Positions 1 to 13,929 of a stretch of DNA of 64,000 nucleotides are shown in pieces. This DNA comes from Theocolax elegans. Lineage: Eukaryota > Arthropoda > Insecta > Hymenoptera > Cerocephalidae. Position 1 is the first letter of the stretch, and every line of letters begins with the position of its first letter. A program made the translations under genes and the position numbers. The notes beneath the pieces were generated by a model that was not told the DNA's origin, searched no databases, and saw nothing but the letters and a program-made list of their open reading frames with translations. The stretch spans positions 80,503,986 through 80,567,985 of the forward strand of contig CM047426.1 in assembly GCA_026168455.1 (NCBI GenBank). The letters are read 5' to 3'.

Positions 1-2820
1 TATTATTTTTTCTATCACAAGTCCAGGTATTATATTATAATCCGCGATATTCTATTAATATTACCGTTTGCTTGTATATATCTGTATAGTTTTACTCTAT
101 ATTCAATTACTGTTAATTTTACGTGTAAATAAACAAATTGGTTAATTATAATTACAAATTGCGCCGTGATTTTGCCTCTCTTATAATCTGCTCCACACTC
201 AAAAGAATCAGTGGCTTATGTCTGTTTGTAAATAATCGTTTGCCTCGGCGTGGCTGTTTTATACGTCCACTGTGCTTTTAAATTAAATAAAGAAATTTAC
301 TGTTCAATCAAAGGAATCAACATAGTATTTTACTAATATTACATTTTATGTAATGTTAAATATAATAATATATTTAATGTAATGATTGAAGTAATACACT
401 GTGCATTAACGCATTTTACAAGTTTACTTTAAATTGTATTGTAATAATACGATTGATAGAATTCAATTCATTATCTTCTAAGCATCGAGTAAATAATACG
501 TCATCAATACATATTTGAACAACTGTACGAAATGTGCCTCCGCGTCTTCGTAGAATTACATGGTCACCTGATTGTTTTCGATTTCGGTCATGCTTTTGTC
601 CCCATTGACTCATTTCATTAACGAATTAGGCTAAAGCAGGGTCTACCCTGCGACCCTTTCAAGAAGAAAAAAAAGTCAAAAGTTTCGCTGCCGCTGCAAA
701 GTGGACGCGCGTGTATTCTGCACTACGTTTTGCAGGATCGTACGTTTTTTCACGCCAAGCGTGAAATCGCTTTTTGGGTCGCGCCTCGATGAACAGACCT
801 CGAGCACGTTATATGAAAAGTTTTAATTTTTTCCTTGCCCATTTTTTCCTTAACTCCGTCACGTTTTTTTAATCAATCTCATTAATTTAAAATAATGTTG
901 CCGAGATTGCTAAATTATTAAGAGTTTTGTTTCAACTTTATGATACAGTGATTCACAGTTATTGCGATAAAAAAAAAGATGAAATAAGCTTTGTAATTAG
1001 ATTTCGGGGAAACATTATTTTTTAATGAAACTTTTTGACCATAATCAAATATATATATATATGTATTCGCCAGTTATTTCATTTCTGATGAAATTCGCTG
1101 CACTTGCAAGTTTGCGGGGACTCAAGAATCTTCTTCAAAGTAACTCAATTTTCATAGAATTGTAGGAAAAATATTTGTTTTGAAGAAACTTTTGAAGTCC
1201 ATTAACAAGAATTTTTTTTTATTCAAAATAATCAAATGGAGTAATCTATTAAAATCAGTTTCCAACTGTTGAATTCTGTTTTACTATCTTTCAAAATACG
1301 ATACCTTTGATTTTTTAATATTAACTGCGGCAGTATTAAATATATAATTGAGTAGTCCGACATTCTCCAGTTAATATTTAAGTTATATTAATAATTTCAC
1401 ATGAAGTGCTATTTTATCTATTTTAATCTTCTTACGATATTGTATTAAAATAAATAAAGTTATTAAAGGTAAATACATTTCGCAATTTAAATGCAATTTT
1501 AGTAAACCTTCATTTCTACGTAACTAAATAATGAGAAAAGTAGTTTGCACAATGCATAGTAATACTTGTGTTAAAAAATTAATTATAAAGTAAGAGTTTT
1601 TTTTTGCTAACCCTTCATAAAGTATAAAATATTAAAGTGTTGCTTAATTTATTCGAATGTACAAAATTCACATTTACCTGGTACACGAGAGTAATTTGCT
1701 TAAAACGAATATAAGTTATCTGTTTACATTAATATCTTTATATTTAAAATCGTTAAATAAATTCTCATGCATTATGCATTCTACATCTTCTAACCCAATT
1801 ACGCAGTCCTATTTTCACTGGTATACGAAGCTGAATGAACTATAAAACTAATTAAACGATAATTATCCTCTTATAACAAACTATATCGTCTTTTATTACG
1901 GTAATAAATTACAGATAATACGGTCAATTCTGACCCGTCGTAAAGCTCGATCGATTTATAACAAACCATTAAAAAGGCGGTCTCCGTCGCGCAAGAATCC
2001 CATGCAAATTTACGATCTCGCTCCGTTCGCACCCAGATATACCATACCTTTAAGCTTCCGTTTCTAGCATATCCCATTATATATACATTTTTTTTTCGCA
2101 AATTTCTCTCATTGTCGGGAGTCACGGTAATAAGATTTCGTCCACTTAGAATACTTTTCGGGTCGCAAAAATTTTAACGGTAGCAAGCAGAAAATTAAGC
2201 GACCCTATCGCTTTCGGGCCGCTCTCCTCACTCTCCCTCTACGTCGAAACTTTCCCTCGTAACATCTTCGCCCGTTTATTGCAGTCGAAATCGCCCTCTA
2301 ATTCTCGATAGTATTGCGGATTTCGAGAGTACGAGCTCGTGGAAAGGTCGTATAGAGCTCGAGGGAAGAAGAAGTAAAAAGAGAGTGCGAGAGAACAGTG
2401 AATTTGGAGTCGAGAGAGTGGAGATGTAAGTGGGCATTAAAGAGGGAGGAAACTAGAGGGTTTAAAGGAGAATTAAAGAAATTCGAGATGCGAGTGGTCT
2501 CTTCCTACTTGCGGTACGATCAAATGAGGCGAGAGATACATTTTTTGCTTCATAATGGCTCTTGCGTTTCGGTGCGTAATTTACGCTTCTTTCTTTCTTA
2601 ATTACCTCTGCTATTTTGACATAATTACGCTAGCTCGATCATTTTCAACGTATTAATTTTTTTTAATTACCCCAAGCTGTATTACATTTTTTTATTATTC
2701 ATGTTACAAACTTTTTGATGATGAAGCGTTTTGATATAAATATAATTTTTTTATAAAAAAAGTAGAAAGCAGATACTGTTAAGTAAGAAAATAAGAGAAA
2801 TATGAAAGAATGATTTAAGG
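1..2820. other. AT-rich noncoding sequence; small GC-richer patch at 2150-2500
   Basis: Mostly A/T homopolymers and short TA runs. The short reading frames have no recognisable motifs. The 2150-2500 patch has more CpG and purine-rich GAGAGA stretches. Nothing here supports a gene. Confidence 0.6.
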
Positions 2821-2942
2821 AGATCTCGGGTTCCATTCTCGGTTTTTGCCAATTGATACAAGCACCGCTGGGCAATGTATTTTCAACAAGTGTGCTTTCT
2901 TCGCAAAGACATCGTGTAATATCTCCGTCGTTGATTATCACC
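2821..2942 (+). repeat. Truncated tRNA-derived SINE
   Basis: A box-B-like GGTTCCATTCT (2829-2839) is followed by AATTGATACAAGCACCGCTG, AATGTATTT, GTGCTTTCTTCG and CTCCGTCGTTGATTA. The same words occur in the same order in the SINE at 24723-24933 (read on the minus strand). The tRNA head upstream of box B and the extreme 3' end (GAGCGACGTTA in other copies) are missing or decayed, so this is an old fragment. Confidence 0.75.
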
Positions 2943-3269
2943 ATATTGAAAGCGAAAAAAGAACGATCTTAAAATAATAATAAGAAAACAAGGATAAATA
3001 CCTCTTTTTGTAAATAAATAAAAAATAATCTAAATAATTATCAACAAAATAACAGGTACATTTCGCTTCTTTGTTATAATACGAAGAAAATATTTGTGTG
3101 AGCGCAATAAATCAGAAAAAGATGTACGTATACATATATGATATTCAAAAATGAAAAAAGTGGTGTATGTAGTTACATAAATAAAGCCTTATTATAATAG
3201 GTCGAGATCACCAATAACTATGGACCAGAAGAAAATAACTGAGTGAATGTTAGTCAGCAGAACTACACC

Positions 3270-3560
3270 ACCGAAACGTTTCTCCATCGAATACGCGGTA
3301 GTAGGAAGGTGAGAAGTGAAAATCGCAAGAAGGGAAGAAGACAGCGAAGGGGGAGGGGGTGTGAGTTGAGAGGGCCTCCTTTCCCTCTGTCAAGTACTCG
3401 AGAAACTCGCCGAGTCTTTTCTCTCGCGAGAATCGGTGCGACTCTAAAGAGCTCCGTGTTTCGAGAATATATTCGAGCGAGTGCGCGGTAAACTCGCTTT
3501 TATGGAGAGAATCAAGGGACGAAAATATGGGAAAGGCGCAATAATAAAGCACGAGAGGAA
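3270..3560. other. GC-rich island, purine-rich on the + strand
   Basis: A CpG-containing stretch with GGGAGGGGG and several GAGAAACTCG/CTCGCGAG words, standing out from the AT-rich flanks. Frames of 82 and 100 codons are open on opposite strands over the same bases, which indicates composition rather than coding. It could be a regulatory element; no conservation data are available here. Confidence 0.35.
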
Positions 3561-4879
3561 AGAGAGTCGATGTCAGTGTGTATGGACGTGATGTCGGTGC
3601 TTTATGATGCGCACATTTTTCTTATATAAATATAAAATTTCGACCTAGCCAACTTTTGAAAAAAAAAAAAGTTTTTCGAGTACCAGAATAAAGGTTTACT
3701 ATGCATGGGGAGTGAAAACGAAAACTACGTTGAGCAAAACAGTTTTCCAGGGTAAACTTGTTCGTTTTTTAACTTTAACAAGAACTCACGAGTTGTACCG
3801 TGACAACCAGTATATTACATTTCGAAATGTTTCTTTTTCACTAAATTTTTAATATCTTTACACCGTACATACTTTTGTTTCGATGTCGTAACTTCTTTCT
3901 TACGATATTTACTATCGTCCATTTATTTTTATTTTTCCACTTGTGACACAATATTAAGTAATATATCTTCGTGTGGGTAAAAATTTAAATAGTGTTACGA
4001 ATTCTAGCGCACCGGGTACATTTAATCGATACTGACTTTATCAATACATTTGCATAAGTGCTTATCGACTAATATTACTTAGCGAGCTTGATTGTTTCGT
4101 AAATCTAATTACACTGTGCCATTACATAATTATCGTAATTCTAATCAAATCGTTGACACAAATACGTATAATGTAAAATATTCCATTAATATTATAATTA
4201 TTGGTTAGTAACATTATAGATTTTCTTTCATCAATAATCCTATTCAATTTTCACAAAATTTTGATATTATTTCGGGTATTAACACTTTTTCTAATCGTCG
4301 CATCCAATCTTTAAATGAACTCATATTTTGCTCTGATGTGATTTTTTATGTAATTTTTATACTATGCATTTGGACTGTTGCTTAACTGGTAAAACACTTT
4401 TTAATTTCGAAAAACATACAAAAAACGATTCATACAAGATTTGTGATAATTGTAGTGTTTTTGACGAGGATTATCATCATGAACCTCGCAAAATATCTCT
4501 TAAATTCGGTCATAATGTGATCCAAAAATGGTAACGATTTCTATCAGGGTTGTTAAAGTTTCAATTGAATAAAATCAGTTTCTTTATTTATTAAATGCGC
4601 GTTACTTACTCAGCATTAGTAGTTAATCCGCAAAAGAACTTAAAAAGGTCGGTAAATACCTAAAGATATTCGAAAACGATAGGAGGACAATAAAACGTCA
4701 AAACAGATAGAACGATAAAACACATGAAGTGGTTAAATCCAATTGTAGGTATATCCATTCAAGCAGTACATTCGAAATAAAGTTATTATACCGCCACAAA
4801 ATCTTTCGAAAAATTTACGTACCCATATCCATAGAGAAGCATATAAAACTTTTATTCAAATAACCCACATAGCCGTACG

Positions 4880-5300
4880 TCGCGAGTCGCCCGCGAGTAA
4901 ATCGGCGCCGAGGGGTAGGAGGAGGCCGACTGACAAGGGGTTCGAGGGGAGGTAGAGTAGCAGTTTAGAAATTTCGCCTTCACGTTCGGCTCGTCTATCC
5001 CGGCGTTATCTTTACGAGATAGCCCCATTTATGGGGCGTAGAGCGAACGCAGAAACGCAGAGGGAGATAGCTACAGTACACGTCGATGTAGCTCGACGGT
5101 GCCGCCACTGCCACCACCGCCGCGTGTCTTCAACGACATCGTGACTGACATACGCGCACCGTCTTATATGACTCTTTACGATCTCTCTCCCTCTATCTCG
5201 CTCCCTCCCCCCCTACCCCCTTGCCCCCTTCTCCGTCTCTCTCTCTCTTTCTCTCGAGTTGTTAGAGCACCAAAGCCTCGCTTTTATGTGTGCCGCTGAC
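4880..5300. other. GC-rich island with pyrimidine tract
   Basis: CpG-rich sequence (CGCGAGTCGCCCGCGAG) passing into a C/T-rich tract at about 5180-5260. The only open frames encode proline/serine/leucine-rich low-complexity peptides from the pyrimidine tract, so no gene is called. Confidence 0.35.
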
Positions 5301-6538
5301 GAGCCCTTTAATTAAGACTTTGCGTGTTTACGCGCTCACAAATTTCGCTTTTTCTTATCCCACCCCACAACTCGGTGTCTACTTTCCCTTTCATAGGTTA
5401 TGCGACTCGCTCTCAATTTGCTCTCTTCTATGGAAGGTTAATTCTGATCCACTGTACCTTGCGCAATTCGGATGCCTTTACAGAGAAAAAAAATAAAAAG
5501 CACCTACTACTATATTCAACTCAGTGAATTGTTAAACTTTTTATTGCTAAATCGATCGGAAGTTTTGTCAATTAAAACTTTTTATTGCTTAACTTCGCGC
5601 TCTTTATACAATGACTAATTGTTTATATTATACTCCACCGAAGTTGACAATAAACCGTAGAATTATTCTGTCGAGCTCGCACCCATAAATATGAATATAC
5701 CCTTTCTTAATCGCAACCATTTGACTTCTCGATTTATTACTTACAAAAACTGAATATTTTTACAATATATTCAACTTGTTTAATTACATTTGCATTCGTT
5801 TTTAAAATTATCGAAATACTTTAGTTATATGATTATAGAGAGGTAGAATGGTTAAAATTATAATTGGCATACCGGCACAAGTATTTCAATTTCAATAATT
5901 AACTTCTTATAAATAATTTAAATTCAATCGTGTACTTCATTGACATTGAAGACGCAGATTTGGTAGTTAATATTTTTCAAACGCGCAAGTCACTAAAATT
6001 TTATAACTAACTTGGCGTAATTGCAGTTTAACTTTCAAGAAGCTTTCAAAACCATCAAAGACAAAAAAAGTTTCTCGTACAACACAACTTATTTCCGAGT
6101 GTTAGTTTAAAGTTGAAACTGGAATTTTGAACTATGACGTTGAATATTTATATAACTAATTTATTAAAATACTTCGAAAAGCTTGGCACCAAATTTCGAA
6201 AATCTCGAAATTTTAATAAAGCATGTCATTAACACATCTAATTTCTAATTAACAAGTATCATTATATTAATGTAAAATGTAATTTTAAATTCATAAAGTT
6301 ATAGTTTTTCAAGTGAATATAATCCATGCGGAAAGCGATAAAAGCAAGTTCAGCGCAGTACGTAAATATTGTTTCTCTTGAACGTACCGCGTTTACTTAT
6401 TTTATGACGAAAGAATAATGTATTTATAATAATATGCATGAAGGAGATTGAGGATATTTAAACGAAAAATATTACCGCAGCTCCCCAACCTTTAAAAAAC
6501 TTTTTATGCGTTCCACTTTTAACTTTTTTACCGCTTCT

Positions 6539-6630
6539 GAATTTTCTACCTTTTTTCACCCCTCTCCCACCCCTCCTTCGCCCCCCCCCTTTCCTCCTCC
6601 TCTTTCCTTCCCTTCTCTCTTTCTCTCCCA
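6539..6630 (+). repeat. Polypyrimidine low-complexity tract
   Basis: About 90 bases that are almost entirely C and T, including a run of nine C. The overlapping open frame is proline/serine/phenylalanine-rich purely because of this tract. Confidence 0.7.
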
Positions 6631-7579
6631 CAACTTCTCTGTTTTCTTATCACTTTTAACGGCTCCTACGAACAAGATGTTCTCTCAACATATCCGTGCT
6701 AAACGAGTCATCATGTTAATTACTTTGGACTTGCTTTGAGATCCGGATAAGAGATCATGCGCAAACTTTTTCACTGGGCTCGTTATATGAGTCTGCCAAC
6801 ACCTTTTAAAAATAATCTTTTCTAATTGAGACTTCAGGTAACGTAACCTACTAGAGTGAAATTAAAACAAACCTTTTTCCACGCGTATGAATCACGTTTT
6901 AATCTGTACCAATTCAATAAAGAAGATAAATAGAAAATTTTCAAGTAGTATAAGTCAATTCAACATTTTAGAGAAACTTTGTTTTCGGTTAATTATGAAT
7001 ATATTTACACGTAGTTTAAAGTGCAACTTGTATTATAATGAGAATAAATTAAATATACCTGTTTTTGCAGCATGTAACATGAACTTTACTTAAGTAATCA
7101 GTATTATATATTTAATTAAGTTAAAACTAGCCTTGTCAAAGTAAATATGTGATGAATACACTAAATGATTTCTACGTGAAATTCTATCTTTTTTTTTTCT
7201 AAAATATCTTAAATATAACAGTAAGGTATATCATAGTCTTAAAAAGAGGTCAGCACTAAAAGGATCCATCAGTGAAACATGGGAAAGAATTTTAGTTGTA
7301 TAGAAATTAATTAATCACGCCTGCGTGCATCTATAATACCTGTCCGCTACTCTCCTTTGTACACGTACAACGGTACCTCTATTTTTGGTCACTACTTTTC
7401 ATCAAAATATTACGAGGATAAATAACTAGAAGTAAAAACATTTAAAAATGATTATAAAAATACATTCGTATTTTCTTCGAATATTCAAATCCTACAATAT
7501 AAAAAAATAATAGTGAAAAATCATGGATATAAATGACATATTGAAAATACCCGAAGTATCCACGCACATTTAAACCGCA

Positions 7580-8160
7580 TCGGTGGAAAGCGCTCGTCGA
7601 CAAAAGCGAGTGAACAAAGCGAAGAAAAAAAAGGAATCTCCGCACAGCCAATTAATCGAGCATCATCGGAAGAGCCCTCGAGAAAGAAAAATCGACCCAC
7701 GTTCGCAAAGCGCCCGAACACCATACCCCCTTTCCTATCGTACAATACCTCAGTTCTACGCGTATATATATGTATATCTGTATACGTATACAGTTCCTCC
7801 TCTCGAGCTCAACGAGACAATAGAAGCGCGACGCTAATTGGCCGATATCCTAGGCGCGACAGTCGCGCGTGCGGGAAACTCGTTAATTAGGTTGCATCTT
7901 GCCAGGGCGCGCGTCCGAGTCGTCGAGACAAAGACAACACGTGGATATTGGATATTGTCGTAGAAAGGAGAGGGAGAGAGGGAGAGAGAGAGAGATAGTG
8001 AGCAAGGAGGAGGGAGTGGGCTGAGACGCACGTGTAGGCGTAATAAAGGTGCTACGGATCTACACGCCATTGTTAACGACACGGCCGTACATTTGGGGGT
8101 TAGACGCCTCGGGTGTGGAAGCGTCGAGTTCCAACTTGATGAGGACACTGCCAGTTTGTG
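7580..8160. other. GC/CpG-rich island with AG repeat
   Basis: Contains (GA)n-like sequence at about 7968-7997 and a CpG-rich, non-repetitive segment at 8040-8160 with ACACGCCATTGTTAACGACA and TAGACGCCTCGGGTGTGG. No frame has a recognisable domain. Complex non-repetitive sequence in an AT-rich region makes it a candidate regulatory element. Confidence 0.35.
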
Positions 8161-9835
8161 CGTATGAATTTTACACCAAGCGCGCGGAAGCTTACCTATA
8201 CGACGACGCGCATTTCAAAATTACCTGAGCTCTGATTATTGCGTTGGAAGCAGTTGGTTTAGAAAATATGCTGATGGGTTTAAAGATACGCGGAGCGAGC
8301 AATTGTCGGTATAATTACGCGACTTCCTGTTAATTTCAAGATTAAATTCTACTGGTTTCGTTTAGATGGTTCATTCTTACGCTGTGTGTGCGCACGTACA
8401 TACAATTCTCGAGTTTTTACATCTTTGTTTACGCAGGAAGGATATAATACGAATGCGTCATACATAAATTAAAATATTAAATCGCAATGTTAATAAAATC
8501 TTTTTATACATTTTTCTTCATTTTTATATATAATGTACAGTTTTAAAACGTATTTCTAATTTTATAATTATTATATATAGAACAGACCTTGATGCACAAA
8601 GCTTGTTGAATTAAAAGTATAAACGTAATAATATGAATAAATTATAAAAAATCAATTATTTAAGATTTCAATTTACAAATATATCATATCGTTGTAACAT
8701 TATTATTCTTAATTTATTGCTTCGAACTTCCTTATTAATTACACATTATTTGCAGGTATAATCCCAAACAATGAAATTTTTTAATTGTAAATGTATTCTT
8801 TTATTCCGTATATTGCAACAATGTGCAGAATGATTCAAATGTAAATTTATCATTGCGCATTTTATTGTCTTTCCGCTGTTGGCTTTATGCCCAGGCGTTA
8901 ATAAATACATCCATCAATATCACTCTGCCTGCATTCATCTTTCTTAAATTCTATAGAAAAATTTGTGATAAATATTATCGTAATAATTCAATCTTTAAAA
9001 TTTGTTCATCTTGTTAGTAAGCTTATATTTTCAATAAATAACTCAATGGCTACGTTGTATACATTTCGGATGTAACTTATTTAATTAAATGTTAAAATAA
9101 AAGTGCATACATATTAATATAATAAATTGAAGATACTGATCTAGAGTAGATTAACCGTTCATGCAGTGAATTTTTAATAAAAAGGCATGTGTCGATATTA
9201 ATGAATATACCAATAATTTAGTTAATTGGCGACGTTCCCATAAATCTTCTCTATCCACATCAAGCTATATCTTTATTTCATAAAATTTGATTGAGCCGCT
9301 CTTGCCTCTTAAATGCACTGTCTCTTAAATGACGATTAGCAATATCTAGTTGTTAATTTTCAATTTAAGAGATAATAGCACTCCGATCATATCCTTGCTT
9401 ATCAACCAAAATCAATTGGCATTAATTAAATGATTATAACTATTAATTTTTAACTTTTTAATTAAGTTTTTTAACAAATAATTTGCAACAGCATTGATTG
9501 TATAGCTTTACTAATGATTCATATTTATAAAAATAAAATAATTACAATTAAACAAGAAGTACAAACATACTTATTGCTAATCTTAAATTCTTGAATTAAA
9601 TACAATATCTCTAATTTTAATTAGTTGATCAAGAATATTTGCATTTTTATGGTACAATTACTTTTTTGTGTGTAACAACCAAGTATATCAATATCGTGAA
9701 AATTAAAATTTGCATTAACAAATGTTTGTAATATGATATCTTTCTAGTAAATTTTATATTAAGTGTTACCTTCCCTACATTATCAAGAGAGCTAAACAAA
9801 CAATTCGATTGTAATTAATAAAATATGATAGTAAG

Positions 9836-9846
9836 AGAAGACACGT
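9836..9846 (+). repeat. SINE target-site duplication, left copy
   Basis: AGAAGACACGT, identical to 10296-10306 after the poly-A tail. Confidence 0.85.
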
Positions 9847-10295
9847 GTGAGCCGCGGTGGCTCATGGGTAGAGCTCCCGACTCTCACACCGAGGGTCGTG
9901 GGTTCGATCCCAGACGTGTACCTCTGAAAATTTTTTCATGTGCATTTTTCGAACACCGCGACTCAGTGGCTCGGCGTGTCACTATAATGTGACGCCAGTT
10001 CGGGTGCGCGTGCGTTTCGTGCATTTTTCAGTGCATGAGAGGCACGGGCATCTGAACTATAGGGAACGTTAGGGACGCGAAGATGTAAAGAGGATCGCGG
10101 TGGTTCCATCGGGAGGACAGGAAACTGTAATTATTAGACTAACTACAGTGACCGATGATATCTTCCGATGGACACAAGCACCACTGTTTCAACTACATGT
10201 GCTTTGTGTACAGACACACCGTTCACCTCCGTCGCTGATTAGCCCTGGCAGCATAAATAGAGCGACGTTAAATAACATAAAAAAAAAAAAAAAAA
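9847..10295 (+). repeat. tRNA-derived SINE, full-length copy with target-site duplication
   Basis: Pol III promoter boxes are present: box A TGGCTCATGGGTAGAG at 9858-9873 and box B GGTTCGATCCC at 9901-9911. A body of about 365 bp ends in a poly-A run at 10279-10296. The same 11-bp word, AGAAGACACGT, lies just before (9836-9846) and just after (10296-10306), the expected target-site duplication of LINE-driven retrotransposition. The body contains a second tRNA-like segment (about 9956-10012: CGACTCAGTGGCTCGGCG, later AGTTCGGGTGC). Its 3' domain (about 10166-10270) is shared with the other SINEs here: AAGCACCACTG, ACCTCCGTCGCTGATTAGC and GCATAAATAGAGCGACGTTA. The intact duplication and poly-A suggest a fairly young insertion. 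Confidence 0.9.
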
Positions 10296-10306
10296 AGAAG
10301 ACACGT
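10296..10306 (+). repeat. SINE target-site duplication, right copy
   Basis: AGAAGACACGT, identical to 9836-9846. The first A may equally belong to the poly-A tail. Confidence 0.85.
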
Positions 10307-11229
10307 CTTCGTTTATAAACAATTAATCTCGTACAAAATGTTGAAGTAAGACAATCGTTTTTGAGAAATCCCTTACCAAAAGTATAAAACGGGCGTAACA
10401 TAATCAACACTTTTTACTAAGAGATGACTTGAAAACGCAATTGTATATAAATATATTTTAGTCTCAAATTGTGCAGAGATGTCAATTATTTATAAATAAA
10501 GGCCCGTCTTCTCCTACGTTTCCAAATACTATCATATTTTACTAATTATACAATATTGTATTCTTTGCGCAACTCAGTTGATAAGGTAAGGAGAATAAAA
10601 GTTGATTTAGGAAGATATTAAATAGTTTCTAATTTATCCTCTTAAATATAAAATATATACAAAATCCAAAAATTATTATCGCTTTTTAAATATTTCTATA
10701 ATAATATGATTCATTTGTACATTATATATAAAATATGGTAAATTCTTCTGAGATTCATATTTTAAAGAAATAAAATATTTGATAATTACAATGTGATATA
10801 TTATATTTTTATAATAATTTTAATGTAATTATACATAATTTTTTAAATCACTTAAATCCGACAGACTCTTTAAAGTAATATTTAATAATTACCTTATCTT
10901 TAAAAAGGAGATTTTAAATGTTTAAGCTTCCATTAGTTCGTTAGCGCATTAAATCTCATAAATTTTTTATCAAATCATAGTTCTTACTCGCATTTCCTCA
11001 CAGATATCTTTCTCCACGAACAAAAATTGTATCCAAGCATTTTTTGGTACTAACCAATAATTCTAATCGTCATATAATGTAAAAAAACATTGATGGCTGA
11101 TTACAACTTTGAATCTTACCGGCATATATTAATTTCTCACGTGTATATAAACTAATTTATACGAACGATCGTGACATAATGGCATTGTGACGTCAGTAAT
11201 ACGTTTTCTCTGCATTCAATTATTTCGGA

Positions 11230-11590
11230 ATTATCAATATGTCTTATACGCGACGGAGACCAGCCTTGTAAAGTGAACTTTACAGCGGCGTACTTTGCCA
11301 GCATCAGACGTATATAGAGGGAGTAGAGGAGGTGGAGAAAATTTCGCCTTTGCTGTGCACTTCCCTTAACCTCGGGGTCCTGAAATTTTCAATGGGCCCG
11401 CTTACCTTTTGCCGACCCGCGTTTTCCTGCGACGAAAGCCTTTCAGGAGAACTGCGCACGCCTTCCTGTTACCGGGGATTATCTAAACACTAACGGAGTA
11501 GGGGGTAAAAGGATGGAAGGGTTGCATTGCCACGCCAGTAAATAATGCAGAGACTGCGCTTTGTTCACCGGCTGAACCTTGATGTTCCTG
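11230..11590. other. GC-rich island, non-repetitive
   Basis: Contains the perfect inverted repeat GTAAAGTGAACTTTAC (11268-11283) and a non-repetitive CpG-rich segment (TTTTGCCGACCCGCG, CTGTTACCGGGGATTATC). It looks like a noncoding island rather than an exon, as no extended frame has domain-like composition. Confidence 0.35.
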
Positions 11591-13929
11591 ATGTATGTTA
11601 TGTTTTATTTTAGACCTTTTTGTTTTAACCGCGATCCTGAACGAAGGGTTCTTTTTAATTTCGATCGTTTTGTGGTTGCGATACTGCACCGACACATATA
11701 TCTCTTTTTTTTTTTGCTTTAATTTTGCCGATGGATTACTTAAAAATAGTTGGGATGTCCTATATATTTTTTACAAAATCGAACGAAATGTTTTGTTTTA
11801 ATATTCGTACTTTATATATATTAAATGCGTACGCTTTTCAAAACTAAATTAAAAAAGGTGAAGAATCATACATTCGACCTGTATGAATGTTTTACGTTCG
11901 TCCGTGAATAACCTTTCGGTACACGGAACGATTAAAACATTTTTCGTTTTCCACGGTACGGAAAGCTCCCGTGGTGGTCCTTCTACAAAATTTTCATTGC
12001 ATTTTGATTTAAAAATAAAATTCCGAAAAATTTTATTTTTTACTTATTATTTGATATAGAAAAATTTTCGCTAGTACATCGGTGCCAAAAATCAATACAT
12101 TGTTAAATAAATGACTGCGAAAAATAGAGAAAAAATAATTCTTCTACTCATTATATTTAAAAGAATTTGAAAAAAGACATTAGTAAATATTATATGACTT
12201 ATTATTTAAATTAGCTGCTACTCTTTAATTAGGTCATACTTTTTAATTAAGCTTTTTTATAATTAAATTAAATGTGCATCTAAAATGTGTAATAGAATTA
12301 CATACTCAAATATGTAAGTATTTAATCATTTTAATTGTGATAGCAAATTTTTTATTTTCAAAATACGTTACATAACTTTGAATTCTTTATTTTACACGGC
12401 TACTATATGTCGTACTTTGAAAATTTAAAAATTCTGAAGACCAATCTTATTTACATACAAAACTAGATTCTATGTCCTTTTACAAATTTATGTAGTGTAA
12501 TAATGTAATATTTTTAGAATAAAAAGTACGTTGATATCCTGTGAATACTAATTAGTTAGGACAATGTTTAAAAATAGATTTCGTTTAATTTTAATTCATA
12601 AAACTATAGCCCATGTTGAGTATTATGAAAGGATTATCATCAAATATTTAAGGTAAATAATGTGTAGTACCAAAATGATATTATGTGTGAGAATGACGTT
12701 ATTTCAAAGATTCTTATAAATATTTTAAAAAATTACAATATTAATTATTAAAATTACAAAATAGCGTATATAATTTATTTTCCCTATCTTCTTATTTCCA
12801 ATACCTTTTATCTACCCTAGGTTAATCACGTTTGTTCAGTCACCGTCTCTCAAGAATTTTATCCGGTATTCGCGAGACAAGTTTCAAGTATTTTTACGGT
12901 TAGCTCACGTTTGTGTACGCACTTGTAACAACACGGATCGTAGATAACTACACGCGTCGAAAGTAGCAACGTCAGCTTGTCTCTGAAAACGCCGACAGAT
13001 TTTGTCCCGTGAGCATCAGAACCCGTAAGGACTTTTAGTATAATTAAGCTATGCTCTCGTTCGTTCTTCTCATGGATATAACTTTAGATTAATTAATTTA
13101 GAACAATTTATCTTTACTTTGTGCATGAGTGTACATTACGTTGTATTTATTTTACATCCTTTAGAGTATACGTTTCTTTAAAACATCACGTTTCACTTTA
13201 TTTATACAATTTACACGATAAATATTTATTACATGAATGTTTTCATCACTAAAGAAACATAAAATGCAAACAGTTCAACCTAAATGCATTAAGTAGAAAT
13301 TGAATAGCCCAAATTTGAAGAAACGTGGGTTACCGCTATACTTCAAAGGTTAATTAATATGTATATTAATTACTACAATAAAAAGTCAAAAGCGTATAAG
13401 TTAGCATCAAAATTTAGGACATTTATCTTTTCCAACTGAAAAATACGTGTCTGGAAACATCGAGTCACGATTTTTAATTAAACAGGGTGACCTATTTCAA
13501 CTTGCATACTGGATTGAACAATTTTACTTATTTTCAAGTGTTGTGCAGAAATTGAAATAATTTTTTTAAGTATAAATTAACCATTTGTCTAAAATTGACA
13601 ATAAAGAACTAATTAATATAAATATCTGCAAGACGGTCTACTATTTTTATTTAATTAGTGACGATTAAAAATAATAGCGAACGTTACGTATAATAGTATT
13701 AATATTAAAAAATCAAAATAATTGATTTTAGAAATGGGAAAAGAAGATGATTAACTTGAATTTTTCATCTCTGTTTCTATAATGAATTAAGTAATATTTA
13801 ACTTCAGTCGCAAGTTTCATATGAAAATATAATTATAAAACGAAGATAACTTATTTCAATAAAGGATGAAAAAAAATATCGAAAACTAATACCTGAAGTA
13901 AAGAAATAATTTCAGGTGTGAACCGACTT

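Larger units (their letters stand above)
2943..9835. other. AT-rich noncoding sequence with three GC islands
   Basis: No supported exon. GC/CpG-rich islands lie at about 3270-3560, 4880-5300 and 7580-8160, and a long pyrimidine tract at about 6540-6630. Reading frames overlap on both strands inside the islands and none shows a domain. Confidence 0.55.

Noticed and set aside
9850..9925. Functional tRNA gene
   Set aside because: A and B boxes are good, but there is no closing acceptor stem. The segment is the head of a SINE with body, poly-A and target-site duplication.
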